The notes beneath the pieces were generated by a model. That model saw only the letters and a list, made by a program, of their open reading frames with translations, did no database searches and was not told the DNA's origin. Shown piece after piece: positions 41,150 through 50,235 of a stretch of 64,000 nt of DNA; positions within the stretch are counted from its first letter, which is position 1; each line of letters begins with the position of its first letter. The position numbers and the translations under genes are program-made. Origin of the DNA: Agapetus fuscipes (lineage: Eukaryota; Arthropoda; Insecta; Trichoptera; Glossosomatidae); NCBI GenBank assembly GCA_951799405.1, contig OX637356.1:14903229-14967228 (forward strand), given 5' to 3'.

Positions 41150-42209
41150 TTTGAAAGAAATGAAGAAAATACGAACTACGAATTTAGAATAAACGGAATG
41201 AATGTTGATGTGGTAAATGAGTTTGTATACTTGGGAAGTAAGTTTGAGAAAGATGGAAGAATGACAGGTGAACTTGAAAGAAGAGTAATGAAGGGCAGGT
41301 GTGTACTGGGTGCCACAGCTTGTATCGCCAAAAATCAAAACATTTCTAAAAATGCTCGATTGGCGGTACGCAGTGGCATACTTTTACCCACCTTGATGTA
41401 TGGAAGCGAGGCCTGGACGGTGAATGAAAGTGAAATTAGTAAAGTCCATACTGTTGAAATGGACTTTCTAAGAAGTATGATTGGGAAAAAACGGAGTGAC
41501 AGGGTGAGGAATGATTTTGTAAGAAAAGAATGTGGTGCAAAAGAAAGTGTGAAAGTGAAGATTAAAAGAAGTTTGTTAAGATGGTTTGGGCATATGGAGA
41601 GAATGAATGAGGAAAGACTGACGAAGAAAGTATATGTTGGTAGAATAGATGGATGTCGTGGTAGAGGAAGACCGAGAAAGGTATGGATGGACCAAATATC
41701 CGAAATTGCGAATGAATGGAATATCCAGAGTCATAATAAAAGAAGAGCTTGTATGAAGAAGGTTATGACTCTGGAGGAAATGAAAGAAGTATGCAAGGAT
41801 AGAAAGAAATGGCGGTTGATCTGTGATGTTGGCGGCTAGGGTTTGTTAAAGTGAATTTGGTTTTATGATTTAGTTTTTTATGTCCATGTATATATTGTTA
41901 TTTTTATTCTTTGATTTTAAAAAATGTAATTTGTCATGTATGTTCCTTGACTTATAGGTTGTTATGCGGCTGACCACCCATAATATAAAAATTGGTTCAC
42001 TTTGCCAATGTCACCCCTGTTTCAGGGAAGGACGGCAAGAGTTGCAAGGCTTATGTTCATTTGAGATTGGGTTTTTATATTGTAGGTCCACATGCGGCAT
42101 GTGTTAGCGCGAAATTATACATATCTGCTTGTGGGAATGCATTTAGTATAAATCTTAAATGATATATATCTTTGCAGCTTAGATTAGATTAGATTAGATT
42201 AGATAAACG
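41150..42209 (+). mobile_element. 5'-truncated LINE, young copy
   Basis: Starts TTTTTGAAAGAAATGAAG within the coding region, stops at 41839, then spacer, R1 (41943-42180) and four GATTA units. Extends 54 bp further 5' than the copy at 34092-35069. Confidence 0.93.
41198..41839 (+). CDS. LINE reverse transcriptase C-terminus, intact frame
   Basis: The 213 residues begin MNVDVVNEFVYLGSKFEKDG and share the whole C-terminal region with 34103-34711, ending WRLICDVGG. The palm domain with YADD is absent. The lack of any stop or frameshift fits a recent insertion, not present-day function. Confidence 0.88.
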   Translation: MNVDVVNEFVYLGSKFEKDGRMTGELERRVMKGRCVLGATACIAKNQNISKNARLAVRSGILLPTLMYGSEAWTVNESEISKVHTVEMDFLRSMIGKKRSDRVRNDFVRKECGAKESVKVKIKRSLLRWFGHMERMNEERLTKKVYVGRIDGCRGRGRPRKVWMDQISEIANEWNIQSHNKRRACMKKVMTLEEMKEVCKDRKKWRLICDVGG

Positions 42210-42670
42210 TGATCTTTATTTTAAAAATATATTCAAATTTCAAATACATAATGTATTTTTTTGTATTTTTTAGTATTCACAGATTACATATTAATTTAAT
42301 CTACTTTTTTATGGTAAATTTTTATATCCGACACTTCACCCATAACGCGTTATAAGACCCTACCAAACTTGTATTGTATTTGTAGCCCTGCTGTGCCTTG
42401 AAAAAGAGGGAGGTGGAGGGAGAATAAAAAATACGAAACAATTTATTTAATGCGGACATTCATCTTGGCGCTGATTGAGTTGTTCTGTATTTGAAGACAT
42501 TTCAAATTAGGAACGCCATTTCGAATCTGGAATTATTTTGAATTAAGAATAAATACAAATCATGGACAATAGAGAATAAACAGCAGGAATATGAATACAA
42601 TTATGCAGCCAACCATTTGTTTTTAAAAGTACCTACCATTTTAATTTTTAGGTTACTTTGCCATAAAGGT
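42210..42670. other. Unassigned sequence
   Basis: No repeat or exon recognised. Confidence 0.4.
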
Positions 42671-42674
42671 ATTC

Positions 42675-42990
42675 CGGTCCGTAGTACAGTGGCAACACTT
42701 CGGACTCGTAAATGGAAGGTTGTGGGTTTGAATCCCGGCGGAGCACAAAAAAATACCATTTATATTTTCAAACATGTTTTTACTGGGTTGACAAATTCAT
42801 TATACATTTACCAAAGACCAATCACTAAAAGGTCCATCCAGGCGCACAGCAACTGGGTCTTGCTTGAGTATTGGTGCTTTGTAGCGACGACCATGCTCGG
42901 AAATTACTCCTCCGCGGCACTACAACAAGTGTCATAGACCCCTAGAGTCTCTGAAATCGAGGGAGTCTCTCGCATGGGATTTCTATTAAA
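42675..42990 (+). mobile_element. SINE-A with LINE-derived tail
   Basis: Head CGGTCCGTAGTACAGTGG, B-box GGTTTGAATCCCGG, body to GACCATGCTCGG. It then continues CCGCGGCACTACAACAAG, AGTCTCTCGCATGGGATTTC and an A run. The tail corresponds to the LINE end at 1930-2020. Confidence 0.85.
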
Positions 42991-43734
42991 AAAAACATAA
43001 ATTATATTTGCGTGTAAATAATAAAAAAAAACTGGGGAATATTACAGCATAAAAATACCTACCTAATGTGGGGAAATTTATGGTATCTGGACTGCGGAGT
43101 TTACCTAAATCAGAGAAAGCGTTGCACACTTATTCCTCTCTGGGAGTGTTGATAAGCTTGTTGGGATCCCTGCCGTAAGATGAGCTTCAGAACAAGGCAG
43201 TGGAAATAGGCAGTTCTTAGTAAACGGCAGTATATAATGAACGCTTCTTGAATGTATGTGTGTACTCCTAAACATAAAATCATCATCAGTAAAGGCAAGA
43301 AAACCTGGAGCGGTTCTGGGTCTCTTTGATCAACCGCAGTTAAGGTTTTACCTCAAGATGTTACATCGTAATAGTCTAAGCTCTAAAAGAGTACAGGCCA
43401 ACTTTTTTCATATACCTACCAAGGTAGTGATAGCAGGCTGTATTTATTAGACAGTAGACGATTGACAATAGACAGGAAGCAGTACAGAGTAGACAGTGTT
43501 TTAATGTAAGAGTATGTATGTTTGTGGTTCCGAGATGAAATTATATGTATACCTGAATATTCCAGTATCCATCTTTTTTTAATCAGATTTATGTGATGTT
43601 AAAAGACTCCTAAACGTTTTGTTTGTGTAATACTTTTTCAGGAAAAAAGCTTATTTTTTTTACCTAATTGGAAAAATCCCTCCACAACTTTCCATTAAAA
43701 AAATGTGAATAATAAAGTTCTCATTAACTTCGTT
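42991..43734. other. Unassigned sequence
   Basis: No feature supported; includes GACAGTAGACGATTGACAAT, a local run of ACAGTAGAC-like words near 43450. Confidence 0.4.
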
Positions 43735-43865
43735 AGTACCCCTAGTTTAAAAAACTGCGTAAATTCCCCTTAATCGCGTGAATAAAAAAATGTATGAAAT
43801 ATACCATAGCACCCCCACTTTGAGTTTTAGATGGTGTGGAATTGACGCGTTTTTTATACTAGGTG
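43735..43865. mobile_element. MITE-2
   Basis: TTAATCGCGTGAATAAAAAA then ATGTATGAAA, ending GACGCGTTTTTTATACTAGG; one arm eroded. Confidence 0.6.
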
Positions 43866-43911
43866 TACAGCTTTTATATTCTTATTGAGTATGTACTGAT
43901 ATTACCCCACT

Positions 43912-44250
43912 CCTGCAGGAACTCCACTGGTTGAGGATCCTAGAAAGGATTAAATTCAAGCTGGGCCTCATGGTACATAAAGCGCTGTATGGAGTGGCGC
44001 CAGAGTACTTCCAGACTACCAGAGGAGCTCACTCTGCGATCTGCCGACAGTGCTCTTACATCTGTCAGCACACAGTACAGAAAAAGAAGCACAGTGTTCG
44101 GAGACCGCGCTTTCGCCGTTGCGGGAACGTCCACTTGGAACCAGCTGCCTCCTGAAGTGCGCGCCAAGGAAGGGATCGAGAGCTTCAAGAAGGGAATGAA
44201 GACCCATTTCTTCAACGCCACGTTAAGCCTAAAAGCGCCCTTGCAGTGAC
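43912..44250 (+). pseudogene. CR1/L2-type LINE C-terminal fragment, frameshifted
   Basis: LHWLRILERIKFKLGLMVHK and ALYGVAPEYF are followed, after one frameshift near 44020, by STVFGDRAFAVAGTSTWNQL and PPEVRAKEGIESFKKGMKTH. This order (HWL, RI-FK, L-HKAL-G-AP-Y, FGDRAF-VAG-WN-LP, SFKK-K-HFF) is typical of the C-terminus of CR1/L2-group LINEs. It is more GC-rich than its flanks, suggesting a source family with different base usage. Confidence 0.8.
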
Positions 44251-44457
44251 AGTAGTCACGAAACGGCGCTAAACAAATCATCATGTAAGGAAGAAAGTTA
44301 GTTTTTCAAATTGTGCAGGAGAATGGAAAATAATCTGCCTCCTACAGCTTTACATATTAAATAGAATATTACTCACTCACTTCCAACCTTTGTTTTTTAA
44401 AGTTGGTACAAATTAACACTTCAAGATCCTGGACATTTGAGCAAGTATCTGCAAGGT
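44251..44457. other. Unassigned sequence
   Basis: Probable 3' flank of the LINE fragment; nothing else seen. Confidence 0.3.
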
Positions 44458-44700
44458 CCGGTCGATAGCTCAGTTGGCAGAGTGCTTGCATTGCTTGTCG
44501 GGAGCTCGGGTTCGAACCCCACCGAGGGTGTCGGAAATTATTTGTTTATTTAAAATCCAAAGTAAACTACTGACAAGGCTTACTCATCTTTCACAAGAAA
44601 TGAGTACCAGCTCCCTCGGGAGATGGGAAACCACCGCTTCAACTTCGACCCACCACATGCGACCCTTTCGGAGAAAACACGGCAAGAAGTTACAGTATTT
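44458..44700 (+). mobile_element. SINE-B with internal deletion
   Basis: GGTCGATAGCTCAGTTGG, GGGTTCGAACCCCACC, AGATGGGAAACCACCGCTTC and AAGAAGTTACAG. The GGCCGGCCC region is missing. Confidence 0.85.
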
Positions 44701-44861
44701 CACTTTCATATCACAAAGTATCACACTTTACACTATCCTGCTCTGTAGCTGCCACAAGGGATGGAGCACCACGGACTATTTATTACGTCACCCTCGCCTT
44801 TCAGCAAACCCTGTGACCTTGGCAGGACTTGCACGCAAGTATAAAACACAGCGTCACCTCC
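44701..44861. other. Unassigned sequence
   Basis: No feature recognised. Confidence 0.35.
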
Positions 44862-44990
44862 CTTCGATGGCGTAAACAGAAAAATGTATGAAAACTGAAT
44901 CACCTACTGGGGCTTGCTGTTATATCCTTCATGTGTTTATTTATTTACGCCATTGAGATGAGTTTACTCGGTGTTATATACTAAAGGCTC
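44862..44990. mobile_element. MITE-2
   Basis: CGATGGCGTAAACAG faces TTTACGCCATTGAGATGAGT; ends GGTGTTATATACTAAAGG. Confidence 0.65.
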
Positions 44991-45179
44991 TGGGAGACAG
45001 TGAAGAGGGCGCAGGTCTGGGAGGTCTGCCATGCTTACACACCTTATCTGTGTTGTTCTGACACGAGCTTAAATCTTTCCAGTCTTTTGGGTGTATGAAG
45101 TCCACAGTATACATAAAAGAATGGATGATTTATTAGGTGAGAGATGTTCTCCTCTTGATGTATCTGCCAGTTTGGTTGT
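44991..45179. other. Unassigned sequence
   Basis: No feature recognised. Confidence 0.35.
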
Positions 45180-45425
45180 CGCTATAGAAATCGCCAATAA
45201 CGCATGCGAAATTCAGTTGCTGTAAGCCTGAGTGGACTTTCAATGACCGTTGCGAAAACCCAGCTTCATATCCGTTCCGTTTATACACTTCCATCCGAGG
45301 AAGCGTATCACGGAACGCTCATGCAATGCTATATTTTTTTGTGGCGGAAGGCCTTTCCGATGGTCTGGACCCGACCCAGTAGTGATTCTAGATTTACCTG
45401 TTTGTACTTCAATGACCAGCCTTTG
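45180..45425 (-). repeat. X1 dispersed repeat
   Basis: CACTTCCATCCGAGGAAGCG, GAACGCTCATGCAATGCTAT and CCCAGTAGTGATTCTAGAT match 47925-48215. Confidence 0.75.
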
Positions 45426-45635
45426 AAAAGCATATTGTTCACTTTTCCAATATCACCTATGATTCAGGGAAGGTCAGCAGGAGTTGCAGGATGTATGTCC
45501 ATTTGATATTTGGTTTTTATGCTGTTGGTTCACATGCGGCATGTGCAAACGAACTTGTACGTGTCTGCTTGTGAGAATTCTTGTAATATGAATACCCAAT
45601 GTTAGATATCTTTGCAACTTAGATTAGATTAGATG
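45426..45635 (+). repeat. R1 repeat
   Basis: GTTCACTTTTCCAATATCACC to a GATTA tail. CACATGCGGCATGTGC is kept. Confidence 0.88.
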
Positions 45636-45639
45636 CTGG

Positions 45640-45815
45640 AGAGCTGCTTTCCGGGATCTGTTGCCGTGATCTGGGGAAGCTGGAGCTTCCGGACGTTTCG
45701 CCCATGTCTACGATGGGTTTCGTCAGCGTGAAAATGAAACTGTGCCATCATAGTTTCATCAAGATCATCCGGAATCTTTAGCTCCCACAGACCACGGCAA
45801 CAATCCCGTCATGAA
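45640..45815. mobile_element. Foldback element with hammerhead-like motif
   Basis: CCGGGATCTGTTGCCGTG and CACGGCAACAATCCCG bracket the minus-strand motif CTGACGA, one extra base, ACCCAT / ATGGGC and GAAACGTCC (45690-45725). Third copy of the 11556-11758 type. Confidence 0.7.
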
Positions 45816-46257
45816 TTTACCTCTGATGGGCGTAAGACAAACAAGCACTAAGGAGACGAGCTATATTCGTACATACATAATTTTGAAAAAGTGAGTACTC
45901 ACTTACTCTCGTCCTTTGTAATATTTTATACCTACGCTACTGAATTTTTCAATGAATATCTATTCATAATGAGATGCGGGTAATGCAGGTTTACACATTA
46001 GCGCACCTTTAGGCTTTGGCTGATCCCGCACCGAGCTCACCGCAGGAAGTGAGCATTGTTCTGCGTCCATCCGCGACCGGAAGCCAATGCTACACTTCCG
46101 CCATCACGGAGAGAGAGAGGGGGGAGGGGAAGAGAGACGAGAAAGAGGCTTTCAAGTGTAAAAAATATTTTTTACTAACTTCATTTGTAGAGCGGATGAA
46201 AGAAACTTTGTATGTAAAAAAATAAGTAAACCATAGAATCTTCTCAACAAACGATAT
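45816..46257. other. Unassigned, with GC-rich block
   Basis: 46010-46130 is GC-rich (GATCCCGCACCGAGCTCACC, CCATCCGCGACCGGAAGCC) and outside the repeat families, about 1.1 kb upstream of the signal-peptide exon. Could be an alternative first exon or promoter of that gene; a GTGAGC at 46050 might act as donor. Purely positional. Confidence 0.25.
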
Positions 46258-46490
46258 GTTTAATCTATAATTAAGTCGTAAAATGAATGAACATTTTAGA
46301 TTCATGTTAAATTCATGTCCACAACCAAACAAGCTTACATATGCTGCATGGGAACGTACAATGTCAAGACCCAAATCTCAATTAAACTTTTGAATCCTTA
46401 AACTTTTACCGACAGTCCCTGAAACAGGTTGACATGGGCGAACCATTTTTTACAGTGTGGGTGGTCACCGTCATACCATTCTAAAAACCA
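46258..46490 (-). repeat. R1 repeat, degraded
   Basis: AATCTATAATTAAGTCG, CCCTGAAACAGGTTGACATG and GTGTGGGTGGTCACCGTC. Confidence 0.7.
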
Positions 46491-46614
46491 AAGAATACAG
46501 TAAATCATATGTATAAATGGCAAGTAGGTAAACATTGCCTCGAAAGTAAAATTCGAGAGATTCGGCTTCTTGTGTTTTTCTCTGTATACTACATGTTCTG
46601 ATTGAGGTTTTTTC

Positions 46615-46700
46615 TTTATACTAACTGTTCTGATCAATCATTTCATTTTTCTCTGTATACTAGCTGTTTTGCTTGAGGTTTTTTCTTTATACTGTTTATA
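46615..46700 (+). repeat. Direct duplication, upstream copy
   Basis: ACTGTTCTGATCAATCATTT, TTCTCTGTATACTAGCTGTT and TTGAGGTTTTT recur at 47105-47180 in the same order. The later copy supplies the acceptor of the exon at 47184; this one lacks the AG. Confidence 0.8.
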
Positions 46701-46719
46701 CTAATGTTCTTAATACTAA

Positions 46720-47106
46720 TTGTTTACGTTTTTAGGGTTCCAAAAGTCTTTCAATTAAAAATACTGGTCTTCTTATACAGTTGTTTATTTTACACTTTTA
46801 ATAATTTATTTTCACAAAGATAGTCTCGATTATTCCATTACACTTGGTTTCTGTTCACTGGTCAAGTTAGTTCAATGTAGTTGTATAGCTCGTAGGATAC
46901 TGGCTCTGCAAGCAACTTGCACCCTTTTTATACTCTTCAAAACAGTACAATCTAGATCTATATTCGCCAGACAGTTCCAGAAAGGCGTAGTAATCATTAT
47001 TTCTCGATGCTTCAAGTATTTTATTCAATGATTCCTACCCACACATATTTATGAGGATTCTTATTGCATAGTTATAGCTAATACCTATTCTAATATTTAC
47101 ATAACA
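46720..47106 (-). other. Possible solo LTR or insertion between the duplicated blocks
   Basis: Ends could be read as TGTTATGTAA ... CGTAAACA on the minus strand. No certain target duplication; tentative. Confidence 0.2.
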
Positions 47107-47180
47107 ATACTAACTGTTCTGATCAATCATTTCACTTTTCTCTGTATACTAGCTGTTCTGATTGAGGTTTTTCTGTTTTT
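47105..47180 (+). repeat. Direct duplication, downstream copy
   Basis: Second copy of the 46615-46700 block. It ends in the polypyrimidine tract TTTTTCTGTTTTTCAG. Confidence 0.8.
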
Positions 47181-47183
47181 CAG

Positions 47184-47279
47184 GACACAGCATGGCACCA
47201 GAATATTGGCTCTACTCCCGCAGAAGCCTGTCTCTCTCCCTGCTGTGTTTGCTCGCTACCTCCCTACAAGTCACAAGTG
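47184..47279 (+). CDS. Signal-peptide exon of a secreted or membrane protein gene
   Basis: A strong acceptor (TTTTTCTGTTTTTCAG, ending 47183) and donor (GTGAGT from 47280) bound a 96-nt exon. ATG at 47192 opens 29 codons plus one base (phase 1). The peptide begins MAPEYWLYSRRS, then a hydrophobic core LSLSLLCLLATSL, then QVTS, the n-, h- and c-regions of a signal peptide. A phase-1 break after the signal peptide is common in genes for receptors and other secreted modular proteins. The mature protein lies in exons beyond the window, so identity is unknown. The second frame of the exon is also open, and would be used if translation began at the ATG ending the exon at 2322. Confidence 0.75.
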
Positions 47280-47329
47280 GTGAGTGCAACTTTGATCATA
47301 CCCATCATTAACTCTTACCTTTCCAAACT

Positions 47330-47700
47330 CTAAAAGTGAAGTTCACATAAGTATATCTCAAAAACCGGGTGTGGTATCAACATGAAATAGAATGTGCTCA
47401 ATAGATAATCTTAATAAAAAAAATTACTGATTGAAAAAAAACTGGTAAATTTAGAAATTTATTTGTAAAAAAATAAAAACCGTTAAGAGGGGCGCTTCTT
47501 TCTTAGGATCTTCAAATGTATTAGATACTCTAAAAGTGAAGTTCACACGAGCATTTCTCAAAAGCTATAAGTGGTATTTTCATGAAATAAAATTAATTTG
47601 ATAGATAATTTTATAGACAACATTATTTGCAACAAAAAAATTCTTATGAATTTAGTATTTTTTTGTAAAAAAATAAAAGCGGTAAAAAGGAAACAGTAGC
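47330..47700 (+). repeat. Two-copy tandem duplication (~200 bp unit)
   Basis: CTAAAAGTGAAGTTCACA starts both copies (about 47330 and 47529), each followed by CTCAAAA, ATGAAATA, TAGATAAT and TTTGTAAAAAAATAAAA. Divergence is substantial, so the duplication is old. Confidence 0.8.
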
Positions 47701-47924
47701 ATCATTTCTCGACGTATTTTTATTGTTTTTTTTAACGCACATGAAATCTACGTGCATGTCAAGTTAAATGCTTTCTTCCGGATGGGACTGTGAGTCGAAA
47801 TAAAGACCCGTATTGACAGAAACAAAACTGGTAATCTAGGATTTTGGTTTAAATGAGATAAATATATGGAACCACGGTATGTTACACGTGTAATGTATTA
47901 GGTATTAAAAGATGTATGATTGAA
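47701..47924. other. Intronic, unassigned
   Basis: GGTTTAAATGAGATAAATATA near 47848 resembles short palindromic remnants at 40480 and 50650. Confidence 0.35.
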
Positions 47925-48215
47925 TATATTTGGCAACGTAGGTAGTTCATCGCGAAAACCTAACCTCATACCCGTTCCGTTTATACACTTCCATCCGGGG
48001 AAGCGTATCACAGAACGCTCATGCAATGCTATGATTTTTTTGTGGCGGAAGGCCTTACCGATGGTCGTGACCCGACCCAGCAGTGATTCTAGATGTACCT
48101 GTTCGTCCACTAGAGAAAACAGCAAAAATCCGAAGTTACTGACTCGTCAATGTCAATGTCATCGAGATGCGCTTCTTCTTGGTGACATTCACAAAGGATG
48201 TGCTGATGGCGTCCT
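47925..48215 (-). repeat. X1 dispersed repeat, best copy
   Basis: Contains all blocks in uninterrupted order, from CACAAAGGATGTGCTGATG (inverse) to GGTTAGGTTTTCGCGATG. The minus-strand frame of 75 residues is partly kept in the other copies, but no domain is recognised. Confidence 0.75.
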
Positions 48216-48261
48216 CAATCGACTGGGAGGAGATCCAGTCCGGAGTCCACGTCTTTAATAA

Positions 48262-48580
48262 TCTGTCATCTAAGCTGCAAAGATGTGTTAACATTTAAGG
48301 CTCATATTAAACACGTACCGCATTTAGGAGAGCCCCATTTACTCCGTATTCTTTCAGAACATCCCACAACATACCTCTGTCTACTGAGTCGAAAGCCTTC
48401 CCTAGATCTACAAAGGCGGTGAACAGCTTTCCCCACACCGACAGTTGTTTTTCAACAAATTGTCGTAGAATAAAAATCTGGTCAACACAGCCTCTACCGG
48501 CCATAAAACCGGACTGTAGGTACATCGGAAACGTCAGCTCGTAGGAGGCGCAAAAGCGTCTGAAGGCTCGCTACATATAT
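48262..48580 (-). mobile_element. Internally deleted LINE: RT segment fused to R1 3' end
   Basis: Minus-strand frame with SGFMAGRGCVDQIFILRQ, then LGKAFDSVDRGMLWDVLKEY and VNGALLN is joined at 48310 directly to the last ~45 bp of R1 (GGCTCATATTAAA inverse, tail GATGACAGATT). Everything from RT motif B to the start of R1 is deleted. The protein part covers motif A and upstream RT sequence missing from the other copies. Confidence 0.8.
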
Positions 48581-48796
48581 TTATTTCATTTTTGAAAAAA
48601 ACCTATAAGGCAGCTTTTGATTTTATAAGACGCACAAGCTACTCAATGCAAAAATAAAAATACTAAAATTTTAAGAATTACAGAAGCGAAAAAATATGCT
48701 TCTTCAGTGGCGTAACATTTTTAATGATTTCATTTTTGTGTCAGCATTGAAAGTAATGGCATATTTTTTAAAAGCAGTCGGTGCCTACAGTCGCTC
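48581..48796. other. Unassigned AT-rich sequence
   Basis: No feature recognised. Confidence 0.35.
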
Positions 48797-49045
48797 CCCC
48801 AGTTCTTGTTTACTGTATACGCCAATCTTGTCAAATATTACTTTTTCATGCAGTTGTCTTATGAATCAAATTCTACACAATCTGAGCTAAGAAAAACCGT
48901 AAAACTCGATAATGTGAGAGTTCTTTTAAATATTTTTAAAATAAATTTCTTGTTTTCATAAGACACATTGGTCCAGTACACATGCAAACATTGCTCATGT
49001 AAAATTTTCTCAATGGCGTATACGGTAAACAAGAACTAAGGCAGC
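48797..49045. mobile_element. MITE-3, complete
   Basis: CAGTTCTTGTTTACTGTATA and TATACGGTAAACAAGAACTA are inverted ends; interior ATCTGAGCTAAG and ACTCGATAATGTGAGAG as in 1136-1315. Confidence 0.85.
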
Positions 49046-49074
49046 GTACTGCCTACGTATATAAGAACCTACCT

Positions 49075-49227
49075 CGAGTATAAAAAAAACAAACTCCCCT
49101 GGATCACGTAAATAAATAAAAAATGTATGAAAGGCACAACAGCAACTCTAACGAGTGATTTAGTTTTCATACATTAGTTTTTACATTTACACGATCGAGG
49201 TGAGTTTGTGTGATGTTTAATACTCGG
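49075..49227. mobile_element. MITE-2, complete
   Basis: CGAGTATAAAAAAAACAAAC opens and TGTTTAATACTCGG closes; inner arms GATCACGTAAAT and ATTTACACGATCGAGG. Confidence 0.8.
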
Positions 49228-49439
49228 CGTAAAGTTATCATAAGACGTGAAAAGAAAAATTGGCCGCATGAAAGAAATGAAAACTTTTGTCATTTCTTGA
49301 ATCAAAGATTCGCCTCAAAGCTTTACGAGTCTTTGGAGAGTTTCGTAGAATAATGATTCCCTGGGGAAATGTTTACATTTGATGGCGGCTCTCTGCTATG
49401 AATGTAAAAATATCTAATTTGGAGATTCCAGTTGTAATA

Positions 49440-49655
49440 TTCAGATTTTAACACAATGTTATGTCCTCCTGTTTCAGGGAAGGTCGGCAAGAGTTGCAGG
49501 GCTTATGTACATTTGAGATTGGGTTTTTTTATATTGTAGGTTCACATGCGGCATGTGTGAGCGCGAAATTATGCGTGTCTGCTTGTGGGAGTGCATTTTA
49601 TATGAATCTCAAATGAGGCATATCTTGGCAACTTAGATTTAGATTTAGATTTAGA
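49440..49655 (+). repeat. R1 repeat, LINE-like subfamily
   Basis: TCCTGTTTCAGGGAAGGTCG to a GATTTA-type tail. CACATGCGGCATGTG is intact, and the outer CATTTGAGATT / AATCTCAAATG pair is perfect. Confidence 0.92.
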
Positions 49656-50028
49656 TATGATTTCAACGGGGTTCTTTTAATTAAACTGCGATTTCTTTAT
49701 TTAACAAGATTTATTTTGCACAATAACAGTTTACAATGTACTGATTAATTTTCTTGCTCTAGCTTATCGACTTCGCGTCACAATGTTTCAAGCGACCTGA
49801 CTCTCCGCACCTTTGCGGCTCATACCTATTTATACAGTTTATATGGACGTTTCTCGTGTACTCCAGATTCTATATAGTGGATTCTTCCACACGTACACCA
49901 ACCAGCGTGCTTCCGCTCACGTACGAATACTCATATAATGGATCATACTAGAGCCAGATTGTTCGACACACACTAGCATGGATAGGCTCACATACGAACC
50001 CATACGTTTTTAACAATAAATTCAAATA
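49656..50028 (-). other. Possible solo LTR
   Basis: On the minus strand it runs from TGTTAAAAACGTATGGG to CGTTGAAATCA (TG...CA ends), with TATAAATA and later AATAAA-like signals in LTR order. It lies directly after an R1 tail. The flanking duplication is not clear. Confidence 0.35.
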
Positions 50029-50042
50029 ATAATACGTAATGC

Positions 50043-50235
50043 GCCGGTCCGAAGTCTAATGGTAACACTTCGGACTCGTGAATGGAAGGTTGTGGGTATG
50101 AATTTGAGCTGAAACCTTCGTTTCAACCGAAGTGGTTGGCGTCAGGCTTCCTCATCTGCAAAAATAAATAAGTTCCACTCGCCACATCCGAATCTTTCTA
50201 AGAGAACGCAGCAAGGAGTTACGCTATATGTGTAG
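50043..50235 (+). mobile_element. Chimeric SINE: SINE-A head, SINE-B 3' end
   Basis: CCGGTCCGAAGTCTAATGG to GAAGGTTGTGGGT is SINE-A. From TTTCAACCGAAGTGGTTGG on it is SINE-B, ending GTTACGCTATATGTG. The junction near 50105 deletes both inner parts. Confidence 0.8.

Noticed and set aside
49656..50028. Complete LTR retrotransposon
   Set aside because: No second LTR, primer-binding site or gag/pol sequence nearby; at most a solo LTR.
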